A stretch of 64,000 nt of DNA from NCBI GenBank assembly GCA_964617875.1, contig CAZUAI010000003.1:1-64000 (forward strand). The letters run 5' to 3'. The translations under genes and the position numbers were made by a program. Position 1 is the first letter of the stretch, and each line of letters begins with the position of its first letter. Shown piece by piece: positions 1-10,757 of the stretch. The DNA is from CAZMVY01 sp964617875 (lineage in GTDB: Bacteria; Planctomycetota; Phycisphaerae; UBA1845; PWPN01). The notes under the pieces are model-generated. The model was not told the origin of the DNA. It searched no databases and saw only the letters and a program-made list of their open reading frames with translations.

Positions 1-168
1 CTGCGAACCCTACGATCCGCCGCGTAAGCCTGTCGAAATATGCAACGCTGGGGGTTACTCAGTGGCTCGGTTACCCGTTTGCCCGGTCGCTCCGTTCTTT
101 CGCTTTGTCGCTGTTCGGCTTTTCCTTTCCTCCCGCTTCCCGCGTTGCGGCGGCCGGCGACGCCGGGG
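1..168. other. Left-edge non-coding stretch
   Basis: No convincing gene is seen. The stretch lies downstream of a leftward gene whose stop codon is at 169-171. It contains a pyrimidine-rich tract around 95-140 (TTTCGC, TTTGTCGC and TTTCC elements) resembling tracts near 1485-1525, 24605-24650 and 60150-60178. The GCGACGCCGGGGTCA following this tract also follows the tract at 60150-60178. Confidence 0.4.
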
Positions 169-1455
169 TCAGCCCTGCCGCGCACGGCGATGCGGGGGTG
201 CGGCCGGGGCCGGGTTCCTCTCGCCGCCCGGAGCGGTAAACGTACGGAGGTAGCCGGCCTGGATCACGTCATCGAGAAACGGCTGGAGGTACGTCCACGT
301 GAAGACGGCAACGCCCCGGATGCCGGCCTTGCGCGCGGCCTTCAAGTAATCGTTGATGGCCTCGGCCCTGGCCACACGGCCGTGGCTGGTGCGAACGCCG
401 AGCGTGAACGTCAGTTCGGCCTGCGGACGGAGACCCCCGGCCAACTGGACGGCGTCCTTCATCCGCTTCTCGAAGACCTCGAGGTATTTCTCGCCGTAGT
501 TTTCGCGGAAGCAATAGCCGGAAACGCTGACCATATCGACGTAGCCCCTGGCGAGCCACTCGGGCCACATCTGGGCGACGTAGTGCGATTTCGTCACGTG
601 CGGCCCCCACGTATACATGCCGACGCGGATGCCGGGCTTCTGCCTGCGGGCCTCCTGGCTCAGCAACCGTGCCAGGTCGGTGAGGCTCTTCTCCTTGAAC
701 TCCTGCACCTGGGCCTTGCGTTCGGCCTCGGCGAGCGACTTGTGGTTCGGATGCTCCTTCGCGAAGCGGGCCGCCGAGTCGGCGTCGAACGCGACGGGCT
801 GGTTCGGGAACCGCAGGTAGTCAAGCACGATGCCGTCGGGTTTGTACTTCGTGACGATCTCGGTGACGACCGAGGCGAGCCACGCGCGGGCCTGCGGGTT
901 GCAAGGCGAGATCCAGCCGATCTTCCTCTCGGATTTGTCGAGCAGGGCCCACTCCTCGTGTTTCCGCAGGATGCCGCGGACGTCGGCATCGCCGCACGAG
1001 ACGACGCAGAAGACCGGCCACACCTCGATGTCGCGTTTGCGGGCCTCGGCCAGGAACGCCGCGAACGGGTCCCAGTCCTTGTATTGCCGGTCGGGGATGA
1101 TGTCGCTGTCGTAGACGGCCATGCCCGACGTCGTCGTGACGTAGGGCATCGCGACGCGCAGGCCGCTCTGCCTGAAGCGGTCGAGCGTCTCGGCGAGGGC
1201 CTTCCGGCAAACGTCGGCGTCCGCATCCTTCTCGAAGAGCTGGCTCAGGTGGATAAACGCGCCGGTGAACGGCCCCGCGGGGCGCGTCGCCGGCTCGGCG
1301 GCGCGGGCAGGGGCGATCACGGCAAGCGACAACACCAGCCCACAGATGCGTACACCGGCCGAAAGAGCCACAGGCAGGCGAACCCGCGCGGCCGGGGGTA
1401 CGCGGCCGCGGAGGACCAGCCACGCCACATTCTTTCGTCTGTCGGCACCGGTCAT
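169..1455 (-). CDS. Secreted GHL10-type family 10-like glycosyl hydrolase
   Basis: This is a putative exported glycoside hydrolase of the GHL10/DUF187 type, a TIM-barrel family acting on polysaccharides. A twin start is possible, but the ATG at 1455 is preceded by CAGGAG at good spacing, giving 428 residues. The N-terminus has a basic stretch and a hydrophobic segment ending in APARA, a plausible signal peptidase site. Barrel features include 'GAFIHLSQLFEK' near the start, 'DIEVWPVFCVVSC', 'PDGIVLDYLRFPNQ' with conserved Asp and Arg, and 'YVDMVSVSGYC'. It is the last of three minus-strand genes (DUF4838 protein and sulfatase upstream, 58 bp gap), suggesting a sulfated-glycan utilisation cluster. 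The substrate is unknown, and a non-catalytic relative is possible. Confidence 0.75.
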   Translation of the reverse strand: MTGADRRKNVAWLVLRGRVPPAARVRLPVALSAGVRICGLVLSLAVIAPARAAEPATRPAGPFTGAFIHLSQLFEKDADADVCRKALAETLDRFRQSGLRVAMPYVTTTSGMAVYDSDIIPDRQYKDWDPFAAFLAEARKRDIEVWPVFCVVSCGDADVRGILRKHEEWALLDKSERKIGWISPCNPQARAWLASVVTEIVTKYKPDGIVLDYLRFPNQPVAFDADSAARFAKEHPNHKSLAEAERKAQVQEFKEKSLTDLARLLSQEARRQKPGIRVGMYTWGPHVTKSHYVAQMWPEWLARGYVDMVSVSGYCFRENYGEKYLEVFEKRMKDAVQLAGGLRPQAELTFTLGVRTSHGRVARAEAINDYLKAARKAGIRGVAVFTWTYLQPFLDDVIQAGYLRTFTAPGGERNPAPAAPPHRRARQG

Positions 1456-1513
1456 GAACACACTCCTGACGAAGAAGCCCCTTTGTTTCAGGCTTTCCCC
1501 GTTTCCCACGTTC

Positions 1514-3790
1514 TCACTCTTTCGCCTGCGTCGCCGCGGCCTCGCCGTAGAGCTTTCGAAAACGTTCGCAGGCGGCGGTCGCCTGCGAGGCATCGAGGCC
1601 GTCCGTCGCGTTCGCGTGCGAGGACGAGACCTGGACGAGGTCCACGATGCCCTTCAGGACCGACGCCTGACGTGCGGCGGCGGCAAACTCACGGCGGGCC
1701 TGGTCCGCGTCGCCCTGGCGGTGGAACATCGCGGTGCGGACGAGGCGGTAGTAGAACTCGACGGTCGCCTCGCCGTAGGCGAAGCGGCGTTCATCCTCGA
1801 CGAGCCGGGCCTTCTCGTCCGCGTCGCCGCAGGTCAGCAAGGCATCGTCGATCAGACGGCGGGCGCGGCCCATGGCCTCAATCATTTCGACGACGCTCGG
1901 CCCGGCGTTCGCAAGGGCCGGCGACGGCTCGTAGCGGAGGTGGTCGCACGCGAAAAGCGGGAGCTTGTCGTTGACAAGGGGCGCACGAAGGTTGTACCCG
2001 CCGGCCGTCGTGCGCACGTAATGCTTGAACGCCTTCGCGTTGAGCGAGGCATATTCGAGATCGGCGTAGAACGCCTTCATCCGGTCGGCCGTCGTCGGAT
2101 AGATGGCCGCGAAGTAGTCGGCGACGACGGCGTCGGCGTCGGCGCGGGTGTTCCAGAGGAGGCGGGCGAGGAGGAGCTGGTTGAGCCGCCAGGTGCCCCA
2201 GAGCCGCGTCGGGACGTGCATGTAATGGAAGTGCCTCGCGCCGGTGCGATAGTACCACGGGATGTCGGCGGCCATGCTCCGCGTGAAGAGCAGCGGCAGG
2301 GACTTGAACGAGCTGACGTTGTAGTACTCGCCGATGAAGATCTGGCCGGTGTAGTTCCGCCCGCCGCCGGTGGTCCAGCCGGAAAGGTCCGCGCGGAGGG
2401 CGTCGTTGATCTCGGTGCAGGCCGGGTCGGCCAGCGCGTGGACGTAGCAGCGTTCGATCGGGAAGAAGGTCACGAAGCAGTTGGCGTAGTCGAAGTCGGC
2501 CGGGAGCGGCCTGCTCGGGGGCGGCAGCGTCTCGTGGTAGGCGAGCGTGACGAGCTGCACGTTGCGCTGGAGGCGGCCTTCGTCGCGGGCGGCGACGACG
2601 GCCTTTCGCACGGCGTACATGGTCGCGAGGAGGCGGTCGGTGTACGTGCCCTGCTTCGCGCACGCCTCGCACTCGCACCACTTGCCGACGTCAAGCATCC
2701 AGAAGTTGAGCAGGTCCACATGCCGCCAGTGGCCGTCGATGCATTGCCGCACCAGATTCTTCGCAAGCTCGGCCGTGGCATCCGCGTTGGAGGTGCAGTA
2801 GTTGTCGCCGAAGTCTCCCTTGATCCGGTTGCTGCGTTTGCCCTCGCGGAGGCCATACCACTCGGGGTGGGCCTCGAAGTACGTAAGCCTGCCGTCCTTA
2901 TCCGCGTCGCCGGCGAAGTCCGGGCTGACGGCGTAGGGATCGGCCGGCTTCCCCTCGCCGCCGGGGTGCCTCGCGTGCCTGTACGGATACTCGGCGTTGG
3001 GGTCGAGGCAGCGGGCCTGCGGGTCATGTCCGCCGGCGATGAGGCGCATGCCGAGCTTCTTGAACAGGTGCAGGTGGTCCTTCGAGATCGAACACCAGAG
3101 GTTCAGCCGGTTGCGCGTCATCCAGAGGAAGAAGTCGGGGTCGCCGCGGTCCTCCCAGGCGTGGAAGCCGCGCGTGAGAAAATCGGGCTTTTCGGCAAGG
3201 TCAAGCTTCGACGGCGGATCGACCGGCTCGCCCGGCACAATCGTGTCGCGGTCGCCCAGGCCGAAGAAACGGACGCCCAGCTGCTCGACATACGCATAGA
3301 CACCGTAGAGCGCCCCGACGCGGTCGCTGCCCTTGATCACCGTGACGGTCCGATCGCCGGCCGGCGCGGCGAGGATGTGGAATCCCTCGGCGGCGTCGGG
3401 CGTGAAGCCTTTCTCACCGGCGGGCTTCGACGACTCGATCATCGCGTTGGTGCCGGGGCTGCCGATCAGGATGAGGTCGCCGCCGGACGGGTTCGATCGC
3501 GGGTCGGCGAGGCGGATGTCGGCCTCGCTGGCACCGGTACAGGCGGCGAAGAACCGGCGGAGTTCGACGGCCGCGAACGACTCGGTGCAGGCGTTGTCGT
3601 CGGCGAGGTCGTCGTCCCACCAGTTGACCTGCTTCTCGGCGACGGCCGCCTGCTCGATCGTGCCGAACCGGCCGGGGTTCGCGACGATGGTGACGGGGCC
3701 GGCGGCCTCGGCGGCCCTGCCGGACAGGACGACGACAAAGGCGAACCACAAGGGCGTCGATCGCGGTCGATGAGTTCCGTTATTCATCAT
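1514..3790 (-). CDS. Secreted DUF4838 domain protein
   Basis: A large exported protein of about 758 residues with the hallmarks of the DUF4838 family (PF16126), common in Planctomycetes and Bacteroidetes and thought to be glycan-related but of unproven activity. I place the start at the ATG pair at 3785-3790 because a signal peptide follows immediately (hydrophobic LWFAFVVVLSG ending near AAEAA). Residues around 140-190 resemble the GH67/GH20-type N-terminal domain ('GALYGVYAYVEQLGVRFF'), followed by a TIM-barrel-like middle with 'NRLNLWCS' and a Cys cluster 'KWCECEACAKQG' typical of the family. The C-terminal 200 residues look alpha-helical. A much longer upstream open frame is antisense noise over the sulfatase. 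It sits between a sulfatase and a GHL10 hydrolase. Confidence 0.8.
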   Translation of the reverse strand: MMNNGTHRPRSTPLWFAFVVVLSGRAAEAAGPVTIVANPGRFGTIEQAAVAEKQVNWWDDDLADDNACTESFAAVELRRFFAACTGASEADIRLADPRSNPSGGDLILIGSPGTNAMIESSKPAGEKGFTPDAAEGFHILAAPAGDRTVTVIKGSDRVGALYGVYAYVEQLGVRFFGLGDRDTIVPGEPVDPPSKLDLAEKPDFLTRGFHAWEDRGDPDFFLWMTRNRLNLWCSISKDHLHLFKKLGMRLIAGGHDPQARCLDPNAEYPYRHARHPGGEGKPADPYAVSPDFAGDADKDGRLTYFEAHPEWYGLREGKRSNRIKGDFGDNYCTSNADATAELAKNLVRQCIDGHWRHVDLLNFWMLDVGKWCECEACAKQGTYTDRLLATMYAVRKAVVAARDEGRLQRNVQLVTLAYHETLPPPSRPLPADFDYANCFVTFFPIERCYVHALADPACTEINDALRADLSGWTTGGGRNYTGQIFIGEYYNVSSFKSLPLLFTRSMAADIPWYYRTGARHFHYMHVPTRLWGTWRLNQLLLARLLWNTRADADAVVADYFAAIYPTTADRMKAFYADLEYASLNAKAFKHYVRTTAGGYNLRAPLVNDKLPLFACDHLRYEPSPALANAGPSVVEMIEAMGRARRLIDDALLTCGDADEKARLVEDERRFAYGEATVEFYYRLVRTAMFHRQGDADQARREFAAAARQASVLKGIVDLVQVSSSHANATDGLDASQATAACERFRKLYGEAAATQAKE

Positions 3791-3870
3791 CGGGTTCCAT
3801 CGTGGGGCCCTCGCCTGCGTTTCGGGTTTCCTTGCCCGGACGTTCGCCCGCGCTTCGGGCCCATCTGTGT

Positions 3871-5400
<1,530 letters not shown>

Positions 5401-5496
5401 GAGAGAGTCTCCAGCGGCCCGTTCGCCCGGAACCGGCACGATACCCTCCGCGGCGTTCGCCCGCAACGCTGTCCGAGGCGCCGATGCGACTGCCGC

Positions 5497-5940
5497 TTAC
5501 AGAACCGGCGAACGATTCAGCGACAGCCAGTAAGCGGCCGCCGCGCACAGCATCTCGTTGAAGTCGTGGAAGTCGATCGGCTTGACCAGGTAGCTGTTCG
5601 CGCCGCAACGGTAGGCCTGGTAAATGTCGCCGGGCGCTTCCGACGTGCTGAGGACGACCACCGGGATCCTGCCGACGTCCGGCACACCTCGCAGTTGCCG
5701 CAGGACATCGAAAGCGTCCTTTTTCGGCAGGCGCAGATCGAGAAGCACGAAACGCGGCCGCGGGCTCTTCGCGGGTTCGGCGTAGTCGCCGCGTCGAAGC
5801 AGGTAGTCGAGCGCCTTCTCTCCGTCCGACACGCACAGAAGCGATCTCGTCACGCCGCGGTCGCTCAGCGTGCGTCGAACGAGTTCCGCGTGGTCGGCGT
5901 TGTCCTCGACGAGCAAAATGTCCAGCGATGGGCCGCCCAC
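5497..5940 (-). CDS. Orphan Rcp1-like response regulator
   Basis: A single-domain receiver of 147 residues similar to the cyanobacterial phytochrome regulator Rcp1 family. I choose the GTG at 5940, because CGGAG lies eight bases upstream and translation then begins directly at the receiver fold ('GGPSLDILLVEDNADH'). The acidic pocket is the Glu-Asp pair of 'LLVEDN'; the phosphoacceptor Asp lies in 'FVLLDLRLPKKDAFDVL'. 'VVLSTSEAPGDI' supplies the conserved Thr/Ser, and 'YLVKPIDF' the Lys. There is no output domain, so it probably acts by protein contact or phosphotransfer. No histidine kinase is adjacent. The sulfatase cluster starts 96 bp downstream on the same strand, but a functional link is not shown. 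Confidence 0.88.
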   Translation of the reverse strand: MGGPSLDILLVEDNADHAELVRRTLSDRGVTRSLLCVSDGEKALDYLLRRGDYAEPAKSPRPRFVLLDLRLPKKDAFDVLRQLRGVPDVGRIPVVVLSTSEAPGDIYQAYRCGANSYLVKPIDFHDFNEMLCAAAAYWLSLNRSPVL

Positions 5941-6259
5941 CGGTTCGCTCCGTTCATGCCGCTGTCGTATCCGGCTGAGGCAGCGTAAAGCAAGACGTGG
6001 TGCGTTTGCCAGTGCCGTCGAATTGAGCCACCCGCGCCCGCCGTGCGGACCGATGCCGGCGCGGCGACGACGAGAAGACACGCGACATTTGCCACGTGCG
6101 CCCCACCCCGCACAAGCCAGGGCATCGCAGCCGGCCTACAATCCACGGCAGCCTGGCCGCAGACAAGCCCAGGCCAGCCGGGACGCGATCAACGAACCCT
6201 GGCGGTTCTCGCCGAAGCCGGCTCTGGGCCGAGCCGACGGGAAGCCGCCACAAAGGCGT
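5941..6259. other. Divergent intergenic region between response regulator and sufT-like gene
   Basis: These 319 bases separate two divergently transcribed genes and should hold both promoters. I see no convincing gene in any frame. A TACAAT at 6137-6142 could be a -10 element for the rightward gene, but no good -35 lies at the right distance, so I do not call a promoter. Confidence 0.35.
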
Positions 6260-6604
6260 ATGGCCATGACCGACGAGGCCCCCATCGACCAGACCCATAC
6301 CAAGGCCGTCAAGGCTCAGGTGGTTGAGGTTCTCCGTACCGTGTACGACCCTGAGATTCCGGTCAACATCTATGATCTGGGTCTGATCTACGGGATTGAC
6401 GTCCTGCCGTCAGGGGTCGTGACAATCCGCATGACGCTTACCTCGCCCGGTTGCCCCGTGGCGGGGGAGCTTCTGACGGACATCGAGTCGCGGGTAGGGG
6501 GAATTGGCGGCGTGGTGCGGGCCGAGGTGCAGCTGGTTTGGGAACCGCCGTGGACGCCGGACCGCATGTCCGAGGCGGCCAGACTGGAACTCGGCTTCAT
6601 GTAA
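6260..6604 (+). CDS. sufT: SufT/MIP18-family Fe-S cluster assembly protein (DUF59)
   Basis: A 114-residue protein of the MIP18/DUF59 family, whose members (SufT, PaaD-like, Cia2) help mature iron-sulfur proteins. Conserved family motifs are visible in order: 'VVEVLRTVYDPEIPVNIYDL', 'GLIYGIDVLPSG', 'MTLTSPGCPVAGEL' with the conserved Cys, and 'VVRAEVQLVWEPPWTPDRMS' near the end, followed by the typical 'ARLELGFM' tail. The start ATG at 6260 has AAAGGCG upstream; a second in-frame ATG at 6266 is possible. Long upstream extensions of the frame are non-coding. It stands alone on the plus strand, without sufBCDS neighbours, which is usual for stand-alone SufT genes. The family assignment is firm, the exact client proteins are not known. 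Confidence 0.85.
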   Translation: MAMTDEAPIDQTHTKAVKAQVVEVLRTVYDPEIPVNIYDLGLIYGIDVLPSGVVTIRMTLTSPGCPVAGELLTDIESRVGGIGGVVRAEVQLVWEPPWTPDRMSEAARLELGFM

Positions 6605-6783
6605 TTGATGACAATCGACCGATAAACGAAGCTGAGGGCGAGTGCCGCCTGCAGTTCCGACGGCCCCCGCCAGGGTTGCGGGGCGTTTCGGGGCTTCATC
6701 GCGGCAACGCGAAGGCAAGACGATTTTGAAAAACGGACCCCGCGGGTCTGGCAAACGCGGGCAGGTCCGAGTATACTACGAGG

Positions 6784-6847
6784 TGCCCGAGGCAATCCCC
6801 CCAAAGTCCGTCTGGTTCACCCCGGCCAGACGGCAACGCCTCGGGCA
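6784..6847 (+). terminator. Nested-stem hairpin followed by T-run (terminator or small structured RNA)
   Basis: A perfect 10-bp outer stem pairs TGCCCGAGGC (6784-6793) with GCCTCGGGCA (6838-6847). Inside it a perfect 8-bp stem pairs CCGTCTGG (6808-6815) with CCAGACGG (6826-6833). ATTTTTCT follows directly on the plus strand, as in an intrinsic terminator. It lies 180 bp downstream of the sufT-like stop, between convergent genes. The asymmetric internal loop (14 versus 4 nt) is unusual for a simple terminator. Confidence 0.55.
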
Positions 6848-6861
6848 TTTTTCTGCGCACG

Positions 6862-7977
6862 TTACTCGCCCGGCCGCCGGAACGTGATTTCCCACCGCGA
6901 AAGACCCGTAACAAACAGCCTCGCGACACGGCCCGCAAGCTTGTCCGTTTCCCCGGCCTTCGCGTCGATCCCGATCACCTGCGGATACCACTTCGACTTG
7001 TCGAGGGCGGCGGCGTCCAGCACCTTTCGCGGCGGCGTCCAGCCCTTCGGGTTTGCCGGATCGGGATTGAAACTGACGTAGATGCCCTCCTGCTGCCATT
7101 CCTTGTCCTTCGCGAGGTTGAGGAGCATCACGTATTGGCGCAGGTACGTGTTCCAGTGGACCGACGGCCCCCAGAACGCCCGCGCATCCGGCCGGTGCCA
7201 GTCGATCTCCACCGGGAAGATCGGCGTCACGTGCCCGCCGATTCCAGGTTCCTTCCACTGGCCCCGGTACCACTTCCAGACCTTGCCGACGGGCGCGTCG
7301 CGATCCGCGTACCGCATCCGGGCGACCGCGACGCCCTGCTCGGCCGTGTCCCGGTTGTACGTGCTGATGAAGAAATAGAACCACTCGCCCTTCTGATCGA
7401 GATTGACGCAGAAGTCGCCGTTTCCGCCGGCGAAGTAGTGGTTCGCGGTTTCGCAGAAGCGGGAATCCCTCGGGGCCTCGAGCACGAGGCCCAGATCGTT
7501 CCAGTTCAGGCCGTTGTCGCGGGAGACCATCGCGCCGATGCGGGGGATCGTCAGGCCCGGCGCGTTCGGGCAGACGTTCGGGGGCTCGTTGTGATACCAC
7601 ATATAGAGCGGGCCGCCCTCGACCTTGTGGGTCGCCTCGATCCAGCGGGAGCCCTGCTTCGCGACCTTCCATACCTTTTCATTGTCGAACCGCACGCGGA
7701 CCGACGGACGGGCGAGGTGAAACAGGTCCGGCCCCGAGCCTCGCCACGGATGGCCCGCCGAGGAGAAGACGTACATCGTCCCGGCGTCCCAGTGGGCGGC
7801 GTTGTTGCAGTCGAACTCGCCGCCCGGCGAATTCGGATCTCCTTTAGGAGGGACGCCGGGCAACTCCAGCGCCGGCGCCTCACGCACGACGAACCCAGGC
7901 TCGCCCAGAAGCGTGCTGCACGCCGGAAGCAGACACGCGACAAAAGCCGCCGCCACCGTCATAACGCTGGTCTTCAT
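6862..7977 (-). CDS. Putative beta-propeller glycosidase-like lipoprotein
   Basis: A 371-residue exported protein of uncertain function. The ATG at 7977 has GGAAGG upstream and starts a lipoprotein signal, with a hydrophobic core and 'CLLPACSTLLG' as a plausible lipobox. The body contains repeated Asp/Trp-rich strand motifs such as 'NAAHWDAGTMYVFSSAGHPW', 'WIEATHKVEGGPLYMWYHNE' and 'GAMVSRDNGLNWNDLGLVL', the last of which resembles an Asp-box. 'GPSVHWNTYLRQYVMLLN' follows later. This pattern suggests a five-bladed propeller of the GH43/DUF4185/sialidase-like kind. No catalytic residues can be assigned safely. It is transcribed toward the sufT-like gene and diverges from the plus-strand gene at 8136. 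Confidence 0.65.
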   Translation of the reverse strand: MKTSVMTVAAAFVACLLPACSTLLGEPGFVVREAPALELPGVPPKGDPNSPGGEFDCNNAAHWDAGTMYVFSSAGHPWRGSGPDLFHLARPSVRVRFDNEKVWKVAKQGSRWIEATHKVEGGPLYMWYHNEPPNVCPNAPGLTIPRIGAMVSRDNGLNWNDLGLVLEAPRDSRFCETANHYFAGGNGDFCVNLDQKGEWFYFFISTYNRDTAEQGVAVARMRYADRDAPVGKVWKWYRGQWKEPGIGGHVTPIFPVEIDWHRPDARAFWGPSVHWNTYLRQYVMLLNLAKDKEWQQEGIYVSFNPDPANPKGWTPPRKVLDAAALDKSKWYPQVIGIDAKAGETDKLAGRVARLFVTGLSRWEITFRRPGE

Positions 7978-8135
7978 TGCGTTACACCTTCCATACGCCC
8001 GACGCAGGCAGCCGAGCCTGGACGGGAACTCCTGTGCGACCATGCTACGTCGCCCAACCGCGGCCGGCAAAGGGTGGCCGGCGGAGGCGGTGCGCCTATA
8101 ATGAGCGCGTGCGACCCGAACCTGAGGAATCAGCC

Positions 8136-8831
8136 ATGATGCGTTCAAGACATCTGCCAGTCGTGATCGGGATGATCGCGTGTTGCAGCCCCGTATGCCT
8201 AGCCCACCTGCCGTTCTTCAGCGACGGTTCAGAGGTGGACGCCGACCACGCAAGCGTCATCGCTGACGTGGATCTCTCACAGGTCGTCTACCACGAGGTG
8301 ACGTCGCCGGGGCAGCTTCTGTGGCTGGCCTTCGACGCCGCCGCCGGGCAGGAGTTCTATTTCAACATCGGCGTGCCCGCCATCGAGCGGCCGAAGGCCT
8401 ACCGGCCCGCCGTCGCCCTCATCGGGCCCGGCCTGCCCGCGGCGCACCTGCCGTTCCCGATCCCCGCGGGACTCGGCGCCACGGTATTCACGACCGACAG
8501 CGTGACGGAGCCCGAGTTCTTCCATGAACCGTTCAGCGGGACCGACTCATGGATCCTGACCAAACAGACGGTTCCGCTGGCCACGGCGGGACGATACTAC
8601 GCAGTGGGCTACGTGCCTTCGGGGCAAGTGGGCAAGTTCTGGGTGGCGATCGGCAAACGGGAACAGTTCGGCCTGGAGGATATCCTCAAGTTGACGGGCG
8701 ACCTCCCGCGCGTCCGCGCTTACCACGAATCGAGCGCGACCGAGAGCATCCTGCCGCCGTGTTTTTTCCTGCCGTTGGGCGTCGTCGCGTGCTTCCTCGG
8801 GCTGCGTGCCGTGGCCCGGCGATTCGGGTAA
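8136..8831 (+). CDS. Membrane-anchored secreted protein of unknown function
   Basis: A 231-residue protein I cannot assign to a named family. The ATG pair at 8136-8141 is preceded by GAGGAA at good spacing. The N-terminal 24 residues form a signal peptide ('HLPVVIGMIACCSPVCLA'). The mature region is beta-rich, with 'SPGQLLWLAFDAAAGQEFYF', 'LPFPIPAGLGATVFTTDSV' and 'AGRYYAVGYVPSGQVGKFWV', resembling an adhesin-like or prepeptidase-type sandwich. A single C-terminal transmembrane segment (CFFLPLGVVACFLGLRAV) ends in 'ARRFG', so the protein is probably displayed on the outer face of the cytoplasmic membrane. It converges on trkH with only 21 bp between them. Confidence 0.65.
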   Translation: MMRSRHLPVVIGMIACCSPVCLAHLPFFSDGSEVDADHASVIADVDLSQVVYHEVTSPGQLLWLAFDAAAGQEFYFNIGVPAIERPKAYRPAVALIGPGLPAAHLPFPIPAGLGATVFTTDSVTEPEFFHEPFSGTDSWILTKQTVPLATAGRYYAVGYVPSGQVGKFWVAIGKREQFGLEDILKLTGDLPRVRAYHESSATESILPPCFFLPLGVVACFLGLRAVARRFG

Positions 8832-8852
8832 CCGACCGCCCGGCGCGGCGGC

Positions 8853-10730
8853 TCAGCCGACGATGAGGTCTTCCTCCGGCGGCGTGGGAAGCGACGACCT
8901 CGCCTGCCCCGCCAGCGACACCAGAAGCAGCGGCGGCAGCAACCGTCCGACGAACATGCACGCGATCAGCAGCAGCCGCCCGGCCTTTGTCAGCGTCGGC
9001 GTGATTCCCGTGGACAGGCCGGCGTTCGAGGTTGCCGAGACCGTTTCCAGAAGAAGCGCACCGAACGAGTGCGGTTCGATGTAGCAGAGCAGCCACGTCA
9101 CGACGAGGACGAGCGCCGCCATGAGGCCGGCGAGGGCCAGGCCCCCCCGAACCGCCGCAGCGGGGATCGTGCGGCCGAAGGCCGACGGGCGTTCGCGCCC
9201 GCGGAGCGCCGCCCACACGGCCAGGAGCAGCACGGCGAAGGTGACCGTCCGGATTCCGCCCGCCGTCGAGGCCGGCGAGCCGCCGACGAACATGAGCAGG
9301 CAGAGCAGCGCATGCGTCGCCGGCCAGAGCGATTCCTCGTCGGTGAGTGCCGGGCTGAATCCCCCGGTTCGCGCCGAGACCGAGAGGAAGAGCGCCGCCG
9401 CCCATCGTTCGCGCGTCGTCATCGAACGCATCCGATCCGGGTAATGCTTGACCATCACCTGCTCGCCGAGCCGGATCTCGTAGCGTTTCGTCGATTTCGC
9501 GGGGGTCTCCGAGACCCACAGGAGGACGGTTCCGACGAGAATGAGTACGGCCGTCGTCGCGAGCGCGAGCTTCGTGTGCAGCGAACACACGACCTCGCCT
9601 CCCCGGCCCCGCCGCCAGGCGAAGGGACGGGTGACCACCTCGCGCAGCACGGGCAGCCCGAGCCCGCCCAGAACGATCAGACCAAGAATCGCCCCGTATA
9701 CCTGCCGGCATCCGCGGTACGTCACGAAACTGTCGTCTCGCAGGCCGAAGCCGGCGTTGCAGAACGCGCTGACGGCATGAAACACGCTCCAGAACCACCG
9801 CCCGCCGTCCGCGGCATCCTGCTCGGTCCACGCCGGGTACAGGACCACGGCACCGATCCCCTCGATTACGAACGTACACGCAATGACCCACGTCAGGGTC
9901 CGCGTGATTTCGCCCGCCGTCTCTTCGGGCCACGCGCGAGACGCGCCCCCGGACCGCGTGGCGTCGATCCACCGCCCGGCGAGCATCGCAAAGACGGCCC
10001 CCATGCTCAGGACCGCCAGCCCGCCCGCCTGGATCAGGACCAGCAGGATCACCCGCCCCACAAAGGTGAAATCGTGGCCGGTCTGGTAGACCGTCAGGCC
10101 GGTGAGGCTCACGGCGCTTGTCGCCGTAAAGAAGCAGTTGAGGGCGTGCGCCCGCCACTGGTACGGCGTCTGGCCCGCCAGCGAGGGATTCGTGGCAACG
10201 GGCAGCGTCAGGAGAAACGCCCCCAGGACGATGACAACGATGAAGGACAATGCGATCACCACGCCCGGCCGCGTGCCGCCGGTGGGAAACCCCATGCGGG
10301 CACAACACAGCAGCAGTCCGTGACGGGCGGCGCGCGCCGCCGTTTGCAGCAGCACGTAGACGACCACCGCCTGCCGAACGGGGTCACGGTAGGCGTGGAA
10401 ATCGATGACGACGAGCGTGACCCCTGCCGCGATCACGGCGTAGTCGAGCCAGCCACGGCGAAATGCTTCGTCCGCCTGCGGCCCGACGAGCAGGCTGCCG
10501 ATCCGCTCCATGACGAACGCCGCGATCAGCACGAGTTCGACAATTTCGACCACGCGAGGCGACAGGAAAGGCGAGCGGAACCCGTACGCGAGAACCAGTG
10601 CAACGGCCACCGCGGCGATCAGGACGGCAACGCCGCGCGAGGCGAGGGACGGGAAAAACGCCTTCGGCGGCGGCACGAGCGGCACAGCCGGCGGCTCGGG
10701 AAGGCTGTTCTCCGGGGCGGTCACCGACAT
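8853..10730 (-). CDS. trkH: TrkH/KtrB-type potassium uptake membrane subunit
   Basis: A 625-residue polytopic membrane protein of the TrkH/Ktr/HKT superfamily, which forms the K+ (or Na+)-conducting pore in the inner membrane. All four P-loops are visible, each with the filter glycine: 'TSAVSLTGLT', 'VSAFCNAGFG', 'SARTGGFSPA' and 'VSATSNAGLS'. The N-terminal 160 residues carry extra hydrophobic helices in front of the canonical pore domain, as in longer TrkH forms. The ATG at 10730 has an AAGGGG element upstream. The gating partner TrkA/KtrA is not in the window and must be encoded elsewhere. hisI is 27 bp upstream on the same strand, so the two are probably co-transcribed although unrelated in function. 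Confidence 0.9.
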   Translation of the reverse strand: MSVTAPENSLPEPPAVPLVPPPKAFFPSLASRGVAVLIAAVAVALVLAYGFRSPFLSPRVVEIVELVLIAAFVMERIGSLLVGPQADEAFRRGWLDYAVIAAGVTLVVIDFHAYRDPVRQAVVVYVLLQTAARAARHGLLLCCARMGFPTGGTRPGVVIALSFIVVIVLGAFLLTLPVATNPSLAGQTPYQWRAHALNCFFTATSAVSLTGLTVYQTGHDFTFVGRVILLVLIQAGGLAVLSMGAVFAMLAGRWIDATRSGGASRAWPEETAGEITRTLTWVIACTFVIEGIGAVVLYPAWTEQDAADGGRWFWSVFHAVSAFCNAGFGLRDDSFVTYRGCRQVYGAILGLIVLGGLGLPVLREVVTRPFAWRRGRGGEVVCSLHTKLALATTAVLILVGTVLLWVSETPAKSTKRYEIRLGEQVMVKHYPDRMRSMTTRERWAAALFLSVSARTGGFSPALTDEESLWPATHALLCLLMFVGGSPASTAGGIRTVTFAVLLLAVWAALRGRERPSAFGRTIPAAAVRGGLALAGLMAALVLVVTWLLCYIEPHSFGALLLETVSATSNAGLSTGITPTLTKAGRLLLIACMFVGRLLPPLLLVSLAGQARSSLPTPPEEDLIVG

Positions 10731-10757
10731 CGCACATGCCCCTTCATGGGAGCGGGG

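Noticed and set aside
6772..6777. TATACT as a complete promoter with TTGAAA at 6726-6731
   Set aside because: Spacing is 40 bp, far from the usual 16-18 bp.
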